Source: Aspidiotus rigidus (taxonomy: Eukaryota > Arthropoda > Insecta > Hemiptera > Diaspididae). Taken from it: a stretch of 64,000 nucleotides of DNA. Shown here one piece after another: positions 46,501 to 58,799 of the stretch (position 1 is the stretch's first letter; the number at the start of each line of letters is the position of its first letter). The position numbers were made by a program, and so were the translations under genes. Where the stretch lies: assembly GCA_035079385.1 (NCBI GenBank), contig JAVHKY010000023.1:2976001-3040000 (forward strand), given 5' to 3'. The notes beneath the pieces are model-generated. The model had not been told where the DNA came from. It ran no database searches and saw nothing but the letters and a program-made list of their open reading frames with translations.

Positions 46501-47810
46501 GGCCTAACTGTAAAAATCACTTTCCTTTCGATTATGAAAAAAGCGGAGTGGGGGATTAGGACTCTGGTTTTGGTATTCACGTCTAATTGACAATGACCTA
46601 ATCTATCGTCTAACAATGCGGTATATAATTATTAAAACCAGCACTACTGTAGCGTTTGCGACTGGATACAAACTAGCGTTCACGTTTGGACTTTTCGGTC
46701 GGTTGATTAAATAGGTCAGTACCCTTCTGGGACATTCAATAACATATATTAATGAAATGACGACCATAAGTGCGACGTCGACGTCGCATAATGAATAACG
46801 GGTGTCCGTAGTACGGATGCGGGTATCGTGAAAATTATGTTCGCGCTATACTCGTCGAATAAATCTGTTATATGTGGGAGGTTTTATCGTTCGCTGCATC
46901 CATCTCAATAAGGTATAACGAAGATCACGTGTATGGGGGACCCGCTTTTCCCGAAATACGTGCCCGCCGATTAAATAGGTTTTAATAGATGGTACGTACG
47001 AGGTAACGAACGTACGTCGAGCTACAGGTACTCTTGAAACGAGTATGGAAAAAAATACAACTACAGTCTACAAATACAACATTTCCAGTTTCGGGTGTAT
47101 CTTATTTTCCTGGACTGTGTGTTTCTGGAGGTCAGTTTTCGTAAGACGTTTTCAAATGCTGTACACTGTACGTACCGCATCAGATTTACTGTTATGCGAG
47201 CCCCATTTCGGCAGAGGTTTGGTAGGTGATTCGACCAGACATGCCGAGACTAAGTTCCGACGTGGTGATAAAATGTACTGAAGATTGCATTCACATTGCT
47301 TTAAAGACGTTGGTTTCATACGCCCTGAACAAAGTTACGCGGTTTTCTTTCTCTTAGTATCTCGGAGCTATTTGTTTGAATGTGTATCAAGATAAATAGA
47401 GATCGGTCAGCCTTTTCTTCCGAGACATACGTTAGGTTAGGTGCTTAGTCTGAAGTACTTTTGCAAAATGCGGAGTTGTAAATTTAAGAATTTGCATGTG
47501 AAAGTAAAAATGTCGAGAAAGTGGCGACGTATGAGTTGAAATAATTCTAAAAGAAATTCGTAGCTCACTTCGCTCATTCGCTGCGCGCGCTGGGTCTCTT
47601 TCTTCAACTACTTTAATTTGGTGAGAGAATATTTTTTTGTGGGATGATTTCTTGGTTTCATTGCGATAGTCGACTGTCATTCGTTCAGTGAAGAAGTCGA
47701 AACTTCACCACACTAGCAAAATACTTCGCGTTACACTGTTCGTGAAAAACGGAATTTTTCAAACCCAGTACATATTTCAGATAAGAGTAGGCCTATAGTT
47801 TAAAAGTTGA
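43550..47810. other. No gene recognised
   Basis: Frames up to 127 codons (45846-46229, minus) lack any family pattern. A GATGAT-rich stretch lies near 44570-44620. No RNA gene or repeat end found. Confidence 0.5.
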
Positions 47811-47816
47811 AATTTT

Positions 47817-48740
47817 GACATGTTTCATATCTTTGCTCTGACCCCTACCTTAATCTCAAAATTTGCGTGCGTGCGTGCAAATGACCTTGGGATTTGGAAA
47901 AATAGCTCTAATGCCTCGACCCTTAAGCTAATTCCAAAATCTGCGTGAGTGTGCATTCAGATCTCTTTGTTCTCTGCAGTAAACAACTTGTAAACAAGGC
48001 TCATACTAGGCTTAGGCCTCTCTTCGTTCTATGCATGAAACTACTTTTGTACTAGGTCCAAGCCTCCGTACTGGGTCTAGGCTTCCCCTCGAACACTATT
48101 TGTCCTTTATAATCCTGTATAATGTATCCCTTCTCTTCGTTTATAAGAAATGGTGACGTCATCAGCTGGTGACGTCACCAACCCCGAACCTGATTCTGAA
48201 ATTTGTGAGTTCGACCCACCTCCCCCCACCCGTGTACTCTATAAGATGTTCAGTATAGGCTTGGCCTGATGTCATAAAGGCTATAATAGTAGGCCCAGTA
48301 TAGTTTGATGTCGATATCTATATTGGGACGAGTGAGGGAAGAGAAATAGCCACCGTAGACTAGATAGTTCAACTTACAGTATATTGATCCAAGAACGGTG
48401 CCTCACTCAGCTGGATATCTTATCTTACACTCCACGTCTATATATTAATCAAAAGAACAGGGGTGAACGAGCGAAGGAAGTGAGCCCCCCTGCCTTATAA
48501 GTAAGACAACTCAAAATGCAATATACCAAGAACGAAAGAACCATCCTGAGCTAGATGGCTATCTCACAGTAAACCACGCCTATATTAGTCCAAGAAAGGG
48601 GCATATGCCTCTGTGAGAAAAATTTACAAGCTAGGCCATAATTTTATCACAGAGCAGGCGCGGCCTCCAATTATAAATGAGGTCATTTATTAGTAGACAT
48701 GAAACATGGTCTTTATATATTTGGCTATGCCAGGAAATGT
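47817..48740 (-). mobile_element. GGCTATGCC / ATGAAACATGTC family, copy 2, long
   Basis: Begins GACATGTTTCATATCTTTGC with the CTGACCCCTACC / AAATTTGCGTGC module as in copy 1 and ends AGACATGAAACATGGTCTTT...TTTGGCTATGCCAGG. It contains GTGAACGAGCGAAGGAAGTG and a TGACGTCATCAGCTGGTGAC block near 48155. Non-coding. Confidence 0.65.
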
Positions 48741-48795
48741 CATCCTTTTTTCCCCAACTCTCTCTTTATCATATAGCTCGGAGGTCTACATTTTT

Positions 48796-49165
48796 AACAG
48801 GGGCCCTACTGCCGTACAAAGTAGAATTGACGTATATCCAAATCAACAATCAGCAAAAAAGGTTATTTTTTCCATATGTGAAGGATATCTTTTTTGCAGA
48901 TCGTCGATATGGATATACGTCAATTCTACTTTGTACGGCAGCCTACCCTGTTTTATGAGGGGTTGGAAAAAACGTCCGCCGTCCGGTCGGAGCTCGATAA
49001 TTTTCCAAGTCCCCCTCCCATCATACATAGCTTGGGGTGGGGCTTGTGATGTCATCGTTTGATGACGTCATAGGTCAACCTTGTGATGTCACAATCTACA
49101 TTTTCAGATCCCACGTGCCCCATAAAACAGGTTTCTTGTCACCCCTCGTTCAACTCCGTTGAAAA
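48796..49165. mobile_element. Foldback element, copy E, TGACGTCA variant, split by a MITE
   Basis: AACAGGGGCCCTA (48796-48808) and CCCTGTTTTATGAGG (48946-48960) make one terminal palindrome when the 133-bp MITE between them is ignored. It continues through one minisatellite unit (CCAAGTCCCCCTCCCATCAT), GATGACGTCATAGGTC, and ends AAAACAGGTTTC...CCTCGTTCAACTCCGTTG. Opposite in orientation to copy D. Confidence 0.65.
48809..48941. mobile_element. 133-bp palindromic MITE, copy 2, with 4-bp duplication CCTA
   Basis: CTGCCGTACAAAGTAGAATT at the left is inverted at the right (...TCTACTTTGTACGGCAG). CCTA flanks both sides (48805-48808 and 48942-48945). Same length and ends as 33974-34106, but the central ~50 bp differ. 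Confidence 0.9.
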
Positions 49166-49169
49166 ACCC

Positions 49170-50360
49170 GTGTTTTCTGTAAATACCTAATTGATTTTTC
49201 AAGTCTCTCTATGTATGTACACGGCTGGAAAGCCCAAATTTTCTAAGCCGTATTCAATTGTAGTATCATGAGAGAACGCACAGAACTCAAACACACCTGA
49301 ATTGCGGTAATAGAGAACTGAAAGAAATAGATATTTTTACACAGATCGTTCGAATCGTCGGTCAAAGAATTTTTTTCGAATTATATTTTGTGGACGAAAG
49401 TGTTCTTAAATTTATGTTTGTGTTGATTTGTCGTCCAATAAAAGTGTCCCTTTTCTTAGATATTTTTAATTTAAAAGGCTCAACACTTAAGAGAAATTGA
49501 TTACTCTCCTGTGGATCGTATATAAATTTCTAACTTTATTTTTCTTTTCTTGTAGCATAATATACAAAGCACTTTTTCTGGACTTTTGGCACTGGGCCAG
49601 AATGTCTTGGGGAGGAGTGTGTGTACGTAAAATTGACGGAGAGTGTGTTTAATGTGAGAACGTTCGAGGGAATTTTTTCTACGGGAGGTAAATGTTCGAG
49701 AATCGATTACTTGAGGAAGTCAAAATCCCGGCCATTGTGTTTCAAATCTCGTCTCTAATAAGGCTTTAGAACCTGAAATTTTCCAAGAGTCACCGTTTGT
49801 TATATTTTCAGCCCACCAGCGAGATTCTTCTCAACTCGTTTTTCTGTGGTGGCTTAGAACAAAGTACCACCTGTTCCTTTACTTTTCAGTCAAAATCCTC
49901 TTCTATAAGGTTTTTCAAGTCCTACCGCTAGTAGCCCATTAACAAAATTTTTGAATCCTACTGCATCTTTAACTAAAAAGTTCAATTTTTTGAAATAAGC
50001 CTCACCCAACACTCGTTTCGCCCATAGTCAAGTTTTTCTCAATCGGAGATCTTAATTTCTTCCTAAACTCACCTCTTCTAATACTTCCAGGCCGACGGCA
50101 AAATCCCCTCTCTTTAGGGTTTTAGAATTTGAAATCTTTCAGGACCCCGGCCTTAAGTCGAAATCTTCTTGACCCTCCCGCCTGTAGTCCATTAGCTGAA
50201 TGTTCAAGTCCTATTGTATTCCAAATTATTATAAATACACTCCTCATTATACCCGTTTTACCCATCAACAGAATTTTTTCGTTTCCTACAAGTCTTCTTC
50301 TATTGGATACAAAGAAAGTTGGCGAACTCGGTCGACTCAATCAGGCCCGATACCGCCGAA
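49170..50360. other. No gene; decayed repeat in part
   Basis: From about 49670 to 50230, words such as TTTCAAGTCC(T)A, GTAGCCCATTA/GTAGTCCATTA, and TTTAGAA(C/T)(C/T)TGAAAT recur, suggesting an old tandem or dispersed repeat with a long unit. The 187-codon frame at 50129-50692 crosses this, a MITE and a minisatellite, and is not a gene. Confidence 0.4.
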
Positions 50361-50365
50361 AAATG

Positions 50366-50555
50366 CAGGCGCGGATCCAGACGATTACCTTTTTTTTGGG
50401 GGGGGGGGGAATAATAAAAAAAAAGTTTGAAGGACTTTTTTTTTTTTTTACATTTTTTTGGAAACTACAAATTTTTTGTTGTTTTCTGTTTTTTTTGGGG
50501 AGTTTTGGTGAGGGACATGTTCCCTATGTCCCCCCCCCCCGTGGATCTGCGCCAG
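50366..50555. mobile_element. hAT-like MITE with CAGGCGCGGATCCA ends
   Basis: Starts CAGGCGCGGATCCAG and ends CGTGGATCTGCGCCAG. A G-run (about 50399-50409) and a C-run (about 50531-50540) lie inside each end, followed by T-rich sequence. The C(A/T)GG(G/C)GCGGATCCA terminus is typical of hAT elements. The flanking bases are only roughly similar, so the duplication is eroded. Confidence 0.65.
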
Positions 50556-50566
50556 AAAACGTGAAC

Positions 50567-51298
50567 GTACTAGGGGAGGATTCGGTCTCACTCGGTCCTC
50601 CAAGGCCTTTGTACGATTTATTACATGATTCAGTCTCACTAATTCTTTTAGAAAATAATAAACATTCGGGAGGAGTATTTGGTCCTACTTGATTCTTGCA
50701 AGGGATTTTTACGATTTATCAAAGGATTCAGTTTTGTCCGATTTCTTCAGTAAACTAGAACATTCTAGGAAGGATTTGTGCAGGCCTGATTCCTCCATCA
50801 AACTTGAACATTCAAGAGAAGTATTCGGTCCCGCCCGATCCCTCCAGTAAACTTGAACACTATAGAGGAGAATTTGGGCAAACTAGATCCCTCTATCATA
50901 TTTGAACATACTAGAGGAGGATTCGGTCAGTTCGGATACCCCTATCAAACACCCTAAGAGAGTGTTTGGTCTAGTCCGATTCCTCCAAGGGATTCATACG
51001 ATTTATTAAAAGATTTAGTCTCGCCCAATACTCCAGAAAATATGAATGTTCTCGGAGAGGATTCGGTTACTCCAAGTTACACCATTGAATTTGAACATTC
51101 TAGAGGAGGATTCGATCCTGTCCGATCCCTCGAGTAAATTTGAATATTCTAGAGAAAAATTTGGACGGGCTTGATTCCTCTATTAAACTTGAATATCCTA
51201 GGGGAGGATTCGACCCAGTTCGATTCCTCCATCAAACATAAACATTCCAGGAGAGGATTTGGTGCGGCTCGATTCCTCCACGAAACTTGAACATTTGT
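50567..51298. repeat. Minisatellite with GAACATTCTAGAGGAGGATT units
   Basis: About eleven diverged units of the form GAACATTCTAGAGGAGGATT, CGGTCCAGTCCGATTCCTCC, then ATCAAACTT, about 50-60 bp each. Three units are about 105 bp because of an extra ACGATTTATTAAAGGATTCA block (near 50620, 50710, 51000). Copies differ by many substitutions, so the array is old. Confidence 0.75.
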
Positions 51299-51500
51299 AA
51301 AAAATATGATATATGAAAAATTTTTCCAAGGTTAAAAGATTACGGATAGTGGTCTTTTCTTCCACAGAACAGATTCTGTGCTACATTTTGGACGTGTAAT
51401 GGATTTGAGGATGTTGTAGCATCTCTTGAGAATCGAATAATAATCGAACATACAAAATCATCGCAAAAAAATTAGAAGCCATTGCAGACGTTGCAATGGC

Positions 51501-52759
51501 AGCGGGGAACCCGCAATTCCTTAACTCGACCAGTCAGGTGGTGTGGAACTAAGTTGATAATCTTGTCATATAATTCAAATCGAAATTATCATTCTACATT
51601 CCCTCCTATCATATACAGCTCGAGAGTCGAAATTCTTCTAAGTCCCCCTTCTATCATATATAGCTCGGAAGTCACAATTCTTCCAAGTCCCCCTCCTATC
51701 ACATATAGCTCGAGACTCGAACTACCTTCTAAATCTTCTAAGTCCCCCTCCTATCATATATAGCTCGAAAGTCACGATTCTTCCAAGTCCCCGTCCTATC
51801 ATATATATCTCAAGACTTGAAATTCTTCTAAGTCCCCCTTCTATCATATATAGCTCAAGACTCGAAATTCTTCTAAGTCCCCCTCCTATCATATATAGCT
51901 CGAGTCTCAAAATTTTTCTAAGTTTTTGGTTGGACGGTAGCTCGAAAGTCAAAATTCTTCCAAGTCCCCCCCCCCCTATTATATATAGGTCGAGACTTGA
52001 AATTCTTCTAAGTCCCCCTCCTATCATATATAGCTCCAGACTCGATTCCGTCACGCCGCAATCTCAGTAACTGCGCTACTCGCCGAGAGATTTGGCAGTG
52101 TTAGCTATATTAGGTAGAAGAACGGTCGATGTTTATCATCTTCCAAGCTACGACATGTCGATAGCACACAATGGGAACTGCGAACTTTTTGTTGATTCAG
52201 TGTTTATCACTGCAATCTAAGAAGTATTGTTGAATTTCGTGAGCTGTACCACAGTACAGTCTTACATATATATGTAGCTCGAGACTTGAAATTCTTCTAA
52301 GTCCCCCTCCTATCATATATAGCTCGAGACTTGAAATTCTTCTAAGTCCCCCTCCTTTCATATATAGCTCGAGACTTGAAATTCTTCCAAGTCCCCGTCC
52401 TATCATATATATCTCAAGACTTGAAATTCTTCTAAGTCCCCCTTCTATCATATATAGCTCAAGACTCGAAATTCTTCTAAGTCCCCCTCCTATCATATAT
52501 AGCTCGAGTCTCACAATTTTTCTAAGTTTTTGGTTGGACGGTAGCTCGAAAGTCAAAATTCTTCCAAGTCCCCCCCCCCCTATTATATATAGGTCGAGAC
52601 TTGAAATTCTTCTAAGTCCCCCTCCTATCATATATAGCTCGAGACTCGAAATTCTTCTAAGTCCCGTAACGTAACCTAACCTTACATTACTAACTTCGCG
52701 GACGCGGACGTTTTCTGAGGATGTAATCTCCTAACAAAATGGATAGCGGGTTCCCCGCT
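51501..52759. repeat. Expanded 45-bp minisatellite arrays bounded by palindromes
   Basis: Two arrays (51598-52046 and 52270-52665) of the unit TCCCCCTCCTATCATATATA + GCTCGAGACTTGAAATTCTT + CTAAG, about 16 units in total. The block 51780-52045 is repeated at 52384-52649 with a constant offset of 604 bp, including the odd piece AAGTTTTTGGTTGGACGGTA. That piece matches the right module of the foldback family. The pair is bounded by AGCGGGGAACCCGC (51501-51514) and AGCGGGTTCCCCGCT (52745-52759), similar in form to AACAGGTTCCCTGTT. The protein-like frames here (MIGGGLRRISSLELY repeats) are translations of the satellite. Confidence 0.85.
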
Positions 52760-55700
52760 AATAATGATGGAGATGGGTTGCACATGTAGGATGACTTGAA
52801 GAAAAAGTAATACGTGCCCGATATTGACCAAGTCAATAAGCAGGGTTAATTTCGGGATCGCCAGATTTGGAGGTTCACGAATGGAGGGGACATTGAACTT
52901 TGAAATGTATTTACTTGGATTGTGCGGGAACAGTTTGGAAAATGTTTCACTCGTCTGGCTCCGCAATATGGAACAAAATTGAAAATATGGGGCAAATAAG
53001 AAGACTCAAAAACGATTAATGACTACTGTACAAGATTCTGCCGGCCACTTAAGCCAAAATCATCCTAATTAGTACCCAATGGTTGAAGTGCTCTTTTCAG
53101 ATTCATATCTTTAGGTTTCCGTAATTGGCGAAAAAATGGTTGTGCCGAAATGCATTGTCTGCTTACTAGAAATGCCTATGAGTGTATCTTTTTGAGAATA
53201 AACCTCTTTCTAGAATATTGGTCATGTTTGCTCCTCTGCAAACCACTTCTTTTTTCTTTGTAATATTGATCTCCTTGTCATCGATATAATCCATTTCAAG
53301 GACTACTCTTTCTTTGCAATCTTTTTGAGTCTAACTTTTAAGTGGAGGAAACTTACACATCAATCCTCGGTTCTGAAGTTTTGGAAAATACGTCATCTGT
53401 TACAAAAAAGGTGTGATAATTGCAGATGAGGATTTAAAATTCCTAGTGCTACTCCGAAAAAAAGATATATTCATCTTTTCATTTTTTTCTTTCATGAGTT
53501 AGGTAAGATATATCTTGATGCCTCCTTGGATTTACATCCGTATAATTTAAGATTTGATACATTAAAGCACCAATAAAAATCTATTTAAATTTGGTCTATC
53601 TGACCGCAGCTGTGGCGGCTGTACAACTTTTTCGCTGAGAGGACAAGAGCATTCATGTAAGTGTGTGAATTCATTGTTCTTTAAATTTTTACATCGCTCT
53701 ATAAGATTTGCCAGCCCAGAAAATCTGCCACCAGAGGACTGTGAGAGTGGGCTTTACCACGTCGTCATCGAAGAGACTGAACTGGCATTATTAATCAATA
53801 CGCGAATATGAATTTCTTCCTAGAGAAGTAGGTGTATCGAACTTTTGCCGATGACCGATATTTGTAGGAAACATATACATCAAGATTTTTTAAACAAGAT
53901 GCCAGATACAAAATTACGATTTAATTAGAGAAGAATAACTCTCAGAAGGAGGTAATCACCGAGATAAGAATTATATGATTTTTCACATTAAATAAATTGC
54001 GATGTGTGATACGTGTATCAACTAATTAAGAGAAGAAGAAAAATCAGATACTCGATGATGGTCAATTATAATCAGTGCTTGGTCCACGAATACGTTGATA
54101 GACGTCACGAGTACGCATGCGTTCTCTGCTTCGAGCCATTTTATCGATCAATGATCGCTAATTTTTTCCAGGCAAACACGAAGGCGCAAATAATTTCAGA
54201 CCGCATAAAATTTACAAGGGATCGTGAAGAACTGAGTATGGAAAAATATGAACGTTTTCGAAACGTGTAATAAGATCGCGCGGTTTTCCCAACGTCTCCT
54301 GGTCGTTATATCGACGCAACGTTGTCAAAATAATTAAAAAAAAACCGCAGGAGAAATAACGAGGATAATACTGATACAGAAGCGTTAAGGAGGGATAGTA
54401 TAGGGTTGTTCTGGTTGAGAATTGTTTGTACAGAGGCTACGGTGGAGACTCGGAACTAGAAAAGAAGGAGGAAATACCTCGTTTTCCATTGACTGGGCCC
54501 CGAATTCTCGCATCCTATGAATAAGACTTTTGTACAGGTATGCGAGTGTACGTACGTACACGTATGCGTGTAAAAGGGATGAATAAAAGGACCAGGTGTA
54601 TCTTAAGGAGAAGGTACCGTGTATAGTCTGAGGTACAATTCCGCGATCGTAAAAATATAGGGTAAAAACCGGTCAAACTACATTATCTGTATGTCTTTTT
54701 CCTTCATTATTAAGATCGCGAGCTTGAACTACTACGTTTTTTTTTTTTTTTTTTAATCCTTACAGGAAAATTTTCATCTTTTTACGTGTACCGTAAGGCT
54801 TAAGGTGCGGATCTCGCTGTACCTACGTATGACGAGCGTGTCTCAATAGAGGAACTTAATGATGATTATGAAAAATACTTTCATAGGGTTTCACTACAGA
54901 GGGTTAAGCTCGAGAACATTCGTAGTCCGTATGTTTCTCGGGGTAACTTGAAATTTAGTCTACGATGATGGAAAATGATTGCGACAAAAAGTATGCTTAC
55001 ATCATGGGAAACATGAATACGAGTAAAAAGTTTTCAAGCTAGGGCGATAGTTTCTCACGAATAGATGGCACGCTTCTGCGTACCCGCATATACTGATTTT
55101 CTATATCTTGGCTCCCACATAAGGGTGGTTTAATAAGAGTATCGTACGCCACAGCCTGTAGGTCGACGGTTTTTCAATCAACAGCTGGAAAATTTAGGGA
55201 AAAATGAAAAGAATCTTTAATACAACGAGATTAATTAACAGTTGAAAATTGATTTTCACATCAGTAGGAAGCGCAATGAACTTTTAGCCGAAATTCACCC
55301 CACTTCGTGTATGATTTTATTTTTGACGTGGCGTCGAGCTCACGAAAACAACCTACTTGCACGATGGACAAAAACGAATCGGAAACTAAATGTTGGAAAT
55401 AATTTCTTCGGCGAAGTAATGAACCTATATACATTTACCGTTACATCTACATCGTGTGATGCTTACTTATGCATTGCTGAGTACGCGAGCACAGCGAGCC
55501 GCACACCTACGCGGCTTTGTTAGGTAAATTTATTCTTGAAAATGAAGATCGAGTTCAAAGTGAGTTCTTACGTTTGAATATGTACGCTGTGTCCGCGTAT
55601 AAAGAATCAAAATGTGTATTCTACGTCTCGGAGCGAGAGAGAAACCAGTTTCCCATCATTTAATTTTAATATAAGAGTTCGACATTAATGTTGGAATGAG

Positions 55701-57105
55701 AGAACTAAAACCAGTTCTCAGACGACGCATACCTGAGCCGACTTCATAGGAACAGGTTTTCCGCCGAGTCGCCCATCTTTTTTTAATAATATAAAGTTTT
55801 AAAAAATCTTCATCATTTACGTATATACCTTCCGACCGAGCGAAACAAAGAGGAGTAAAGCATCCGACATTTCATTTTAAATTTGGCCGATAAAAATAGA
55901 AATAACGAGAGAAGGGATGGAAAAACACGCGGATCATTGACTCGATATCGTGAAATCGAGAAGGAAAAATAATTCGGTGGATGAATCGCGTAGGTTCACA
56001 TTTAAAGCGTTAACAGAACTTATCGACTGCACCAGACTAGGATAGTGAATAATTTTTCTTCAAAATTATATGCGTCTTAGAAGTACGATGCTCGACAACA
56101 TTGAACCCGATGCGTCGCACAATGTTCGCACGTGTCTCACAAAATTGATACAAAAAACAAATTCGACCTTTTTCATTGTACGTATGAGGAGGAAAATTTG
56201 TGTGAGTCACTTCAAAAATCTCCAAATAATTTGAAAATTATTATTCGAAAAATATTTTTTTCTTGCGGTATTTTTTTTTTTTTCTTTGAATGTTCAGAAT
56301 TGTAGAAGTAGGTAGTCAAGCATTATTAAATATTCAGCCTAGAGCTTCCAATGGGGTGACCACCTCACTCCACTTCGACCAATAGGTCTTTCTTTGTAGG
56401 TGTGATCACGATGGCACCGTTCTATTCGAGGTGATCGTAGACCTGTTTGTTGTAGCCAACTCAAAACTCCCTTCACGAAAACTGGAAAACAATTTGTACA
56501 AAGAATACCTGTCGACATAATCGCTGTGAATCGAACTCGCTATTATTAAAGAGCACGATAGAAACACGTAGAATAAGCAGGCAGGCGGACGTACCAAACG
56601 AAGCTCTTGACCTTTGAGTCAATCGATTCAAATTGAACGTTACTTAAAAGCTGAAACTGTGGTTGCATTCTACAATGTAACGGATTCTATTTAGATATGC
56701 TGAATAAGTTCATAAATCAACATTTCAAAACTATATTCTTGTAGAGAAAGAAAGTAAAGCGACCTACAAAGCTCCAGTCTCTTTCATTGACAATATAATA
56801 AAAAAAGACTCTTTAGAAAGGTATAGTTCTTAAACTATAATTGGCTAGATAAAATTACAAAGCTATTTAAATCTGTGTTGAAACCTGGACGTACCGGTAT
56901 GTAATTTGTAGTTTATAAAGAAAATTTAAAGTAATTTAACCCAAGGATGCAATAATGGTGAATGGAGGAAAATTTCTCGAAGTCCCGTGATTGTCACAAT
57001 CCGATATTACCATCTTTCTAACTCCCTCCTCTACCGGGATTCAATCAAGATGAAGCTTGTTTTGAATTTCTTCTAGTGGAGAAAACATAATATAAGACCA
57101 TACGT
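52760..57105. other. No gene recognised
   Basis: Frames of 60-94 codons without motifs. A poly-T lies near 54739. The 94-codon minus frame at 52682-52966 was examined in both directions without a family match. Confidence 0.5.
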
Positions 57106-57109
57106 CTTG

Positions 57110-57687
57110 CTTGCTCTTTATCATCATTCATTATCCAGTATTTCATGTTGATAATATTACGCATTTATCTTTCAATTTCCATCATCTCTATAATAAGTCA
57201 TGTTAATTACGTGTAATATTCATACTAAAATCATTATTCATTTAAGACGTATACACTTTTGTGACATCATAAACCAGTGACGTCCTCAACCCCAATCTTA
57301 TTGACTTTACCAGACGTGACATCATCACCCTCACCCTCGTAGAAACTTCATCAGCCCTTACCTTGAGACGAATACCTATTTGTGACGTCATTAACCCGTG
57401 ACGTCACCTTCCTAACCCTCAAAACATGTAAACTTGAGACATCATTCGCAATTCTGACGTCATCACCATTAACCTTAAGACATACACACTTTCATACCGT
57501 CATCAACCCGTAGCATCGTCACCCTCAAACTTGTAGGAACGTCATTATCTCTCAATTTAAGGCAAATACACTCATATGGTGTCATCAAACCGTGACATCA
57601 TTGTAATCACCCTCTGTGACGTCATTGACCCTAACTGTGAGACTTTTACAGTTGAGACATCATCAATCCGTAAAGACACCTTTCTAA

Positions 57688-57718
<31 letters not shown>

Positions 57719-58785
57719 CAATCCAACCATATTTATTAAATATCAAATAATAATGATAATGAAAATAATATAACAAAACATAAGAATAGAAAACATAATA
57801 GTAAGTACAAAAAAATAACAGTAAAAACTGGAAAAATAAAAAAATAACAAATAATAAAAACGTAATAATAGTAATAGAAAAAAAAGGAAAAAAAATTAAA
57901 AAAGTAAGGAAGTTTTTTTTTTTAAATAATAATAACAGCAAACTTTAAAAGAAATTTTTTTAAGAACCAAGGGGGAAGAGAGAGAAAAAAAAAGGAAAAA
58001 AACAGAGAGGTTGGAGTAGAGGGTGGCTACTAGGCCTTGCCTCGTCTTACACCGTATTTAAAAAAAAGTGAGTATAGTGTTATCGCGAATAGTTTAAATG
58101 GTTAATGCTGGAGGGAGGTGAGAAATAAATTGTGCAAGGTGAGGGAATATTGCGAAATTTTCAACAGATAGTGTTCTTCTTACTTAGCTTGACGCTTGCT
58201 AGTAACATTTTAAATACTGGATGCTGGAGTGTTTCAGCGAGTAAATTGCAGATTTTATCTTTGAAACATACACACTTTTGTGACGTCATCAACCCGTGAC
58301 CTCGTCTTCCTAATCATCAAGACATGTACTTTTTTAATATGTCATCAACCCCCGATGTCATCATGGTCAACCTTATTGACGTCATCACCACTAACCTTAA
58401 GACACAAAGGCGCGATTAACCCCAGTGACGTCATTACCCCTAACCGTGAAACATTTACAGTTAAGACGTTATCACCACTAACTTTCAGACACATTAATTA
58501 GTAGAAAAAATTCATTCTTTTGAATGGTCAAGGAAGAATTTATTCGTAGATTTTTTGGACACTTCTGTCACGTCATCAACCCGTAATCACCACCCTTCAC
58601 CTTAAGACATACACACTTTTGTGACGTCATCAACCCGTGATGTCATCTTTCTAACTGTAAGATATATTCACTTTTATGACGTCATCATTCTAAACCCTCT
58701 TGACGTCATCACCAACGTTATTTCACGTGAAATACAACGTTTACTAGACACTCCCCTGAGGAAAGACATATCCATTATCCGTGTC
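57110..58785 (+). repeat. TGACGTCA-rich dispersed repeat, copy 2
   Basis: Shares with 38650-40095 the start (CATTATCCAGTATTTCATGTTG), the end (AAAGACATATCCAT, preceded by CACGTGAAAT) and the repeated GTGACGTCATCAACCCGTGA / CCTTAAGACATACACACTTT units. At least ten perfect TGACGTCA sites (for example near 57382, 57398, 57453, 57617, 58280, 58378, 58424, 58621, 58677, 58702). Interrupted at 57692-58260 by a poly-T-headed insertion. Confidence 0.7.
57692..58260 (-). mobile_element. Probable LINE 3' end inserted on the minus strand
   Basis: A run of about 28 T at 57692-57719 followed by AT-rich sequence reads on the minus strand as a 3' tail ending ...TTTAATAAATATGGTTGGAT-poly(A). Its 5' part (58260-58080, minus) reads ICNLLAETLQHPVFKMLLAS... 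in one frame, faintly like the last residues of an I/Jockey LINE protein. The target duplication was not resolved. Poly(A) plus the interruption of a recognisable repeat support retroposition. Confidence 0.55.
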
Positions 58786-58799
58786 AAGAAAATGTACCT

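Noticed and set aside
50129..50692. 187-codon plus-strand frame
   Set aside because: It crosses an old repeat, a hAT-like MITE with G- and C-runs, and the start of a minisatellite; its composition is explained by those.
51722..52631. Two protein-like frames with repeated IGGGLRRISSLELYM
   Set aside because: The 45-bp unit is a multiple of three and lacks stops on this strand, so the peptide repeat is a by-product of the satellite.
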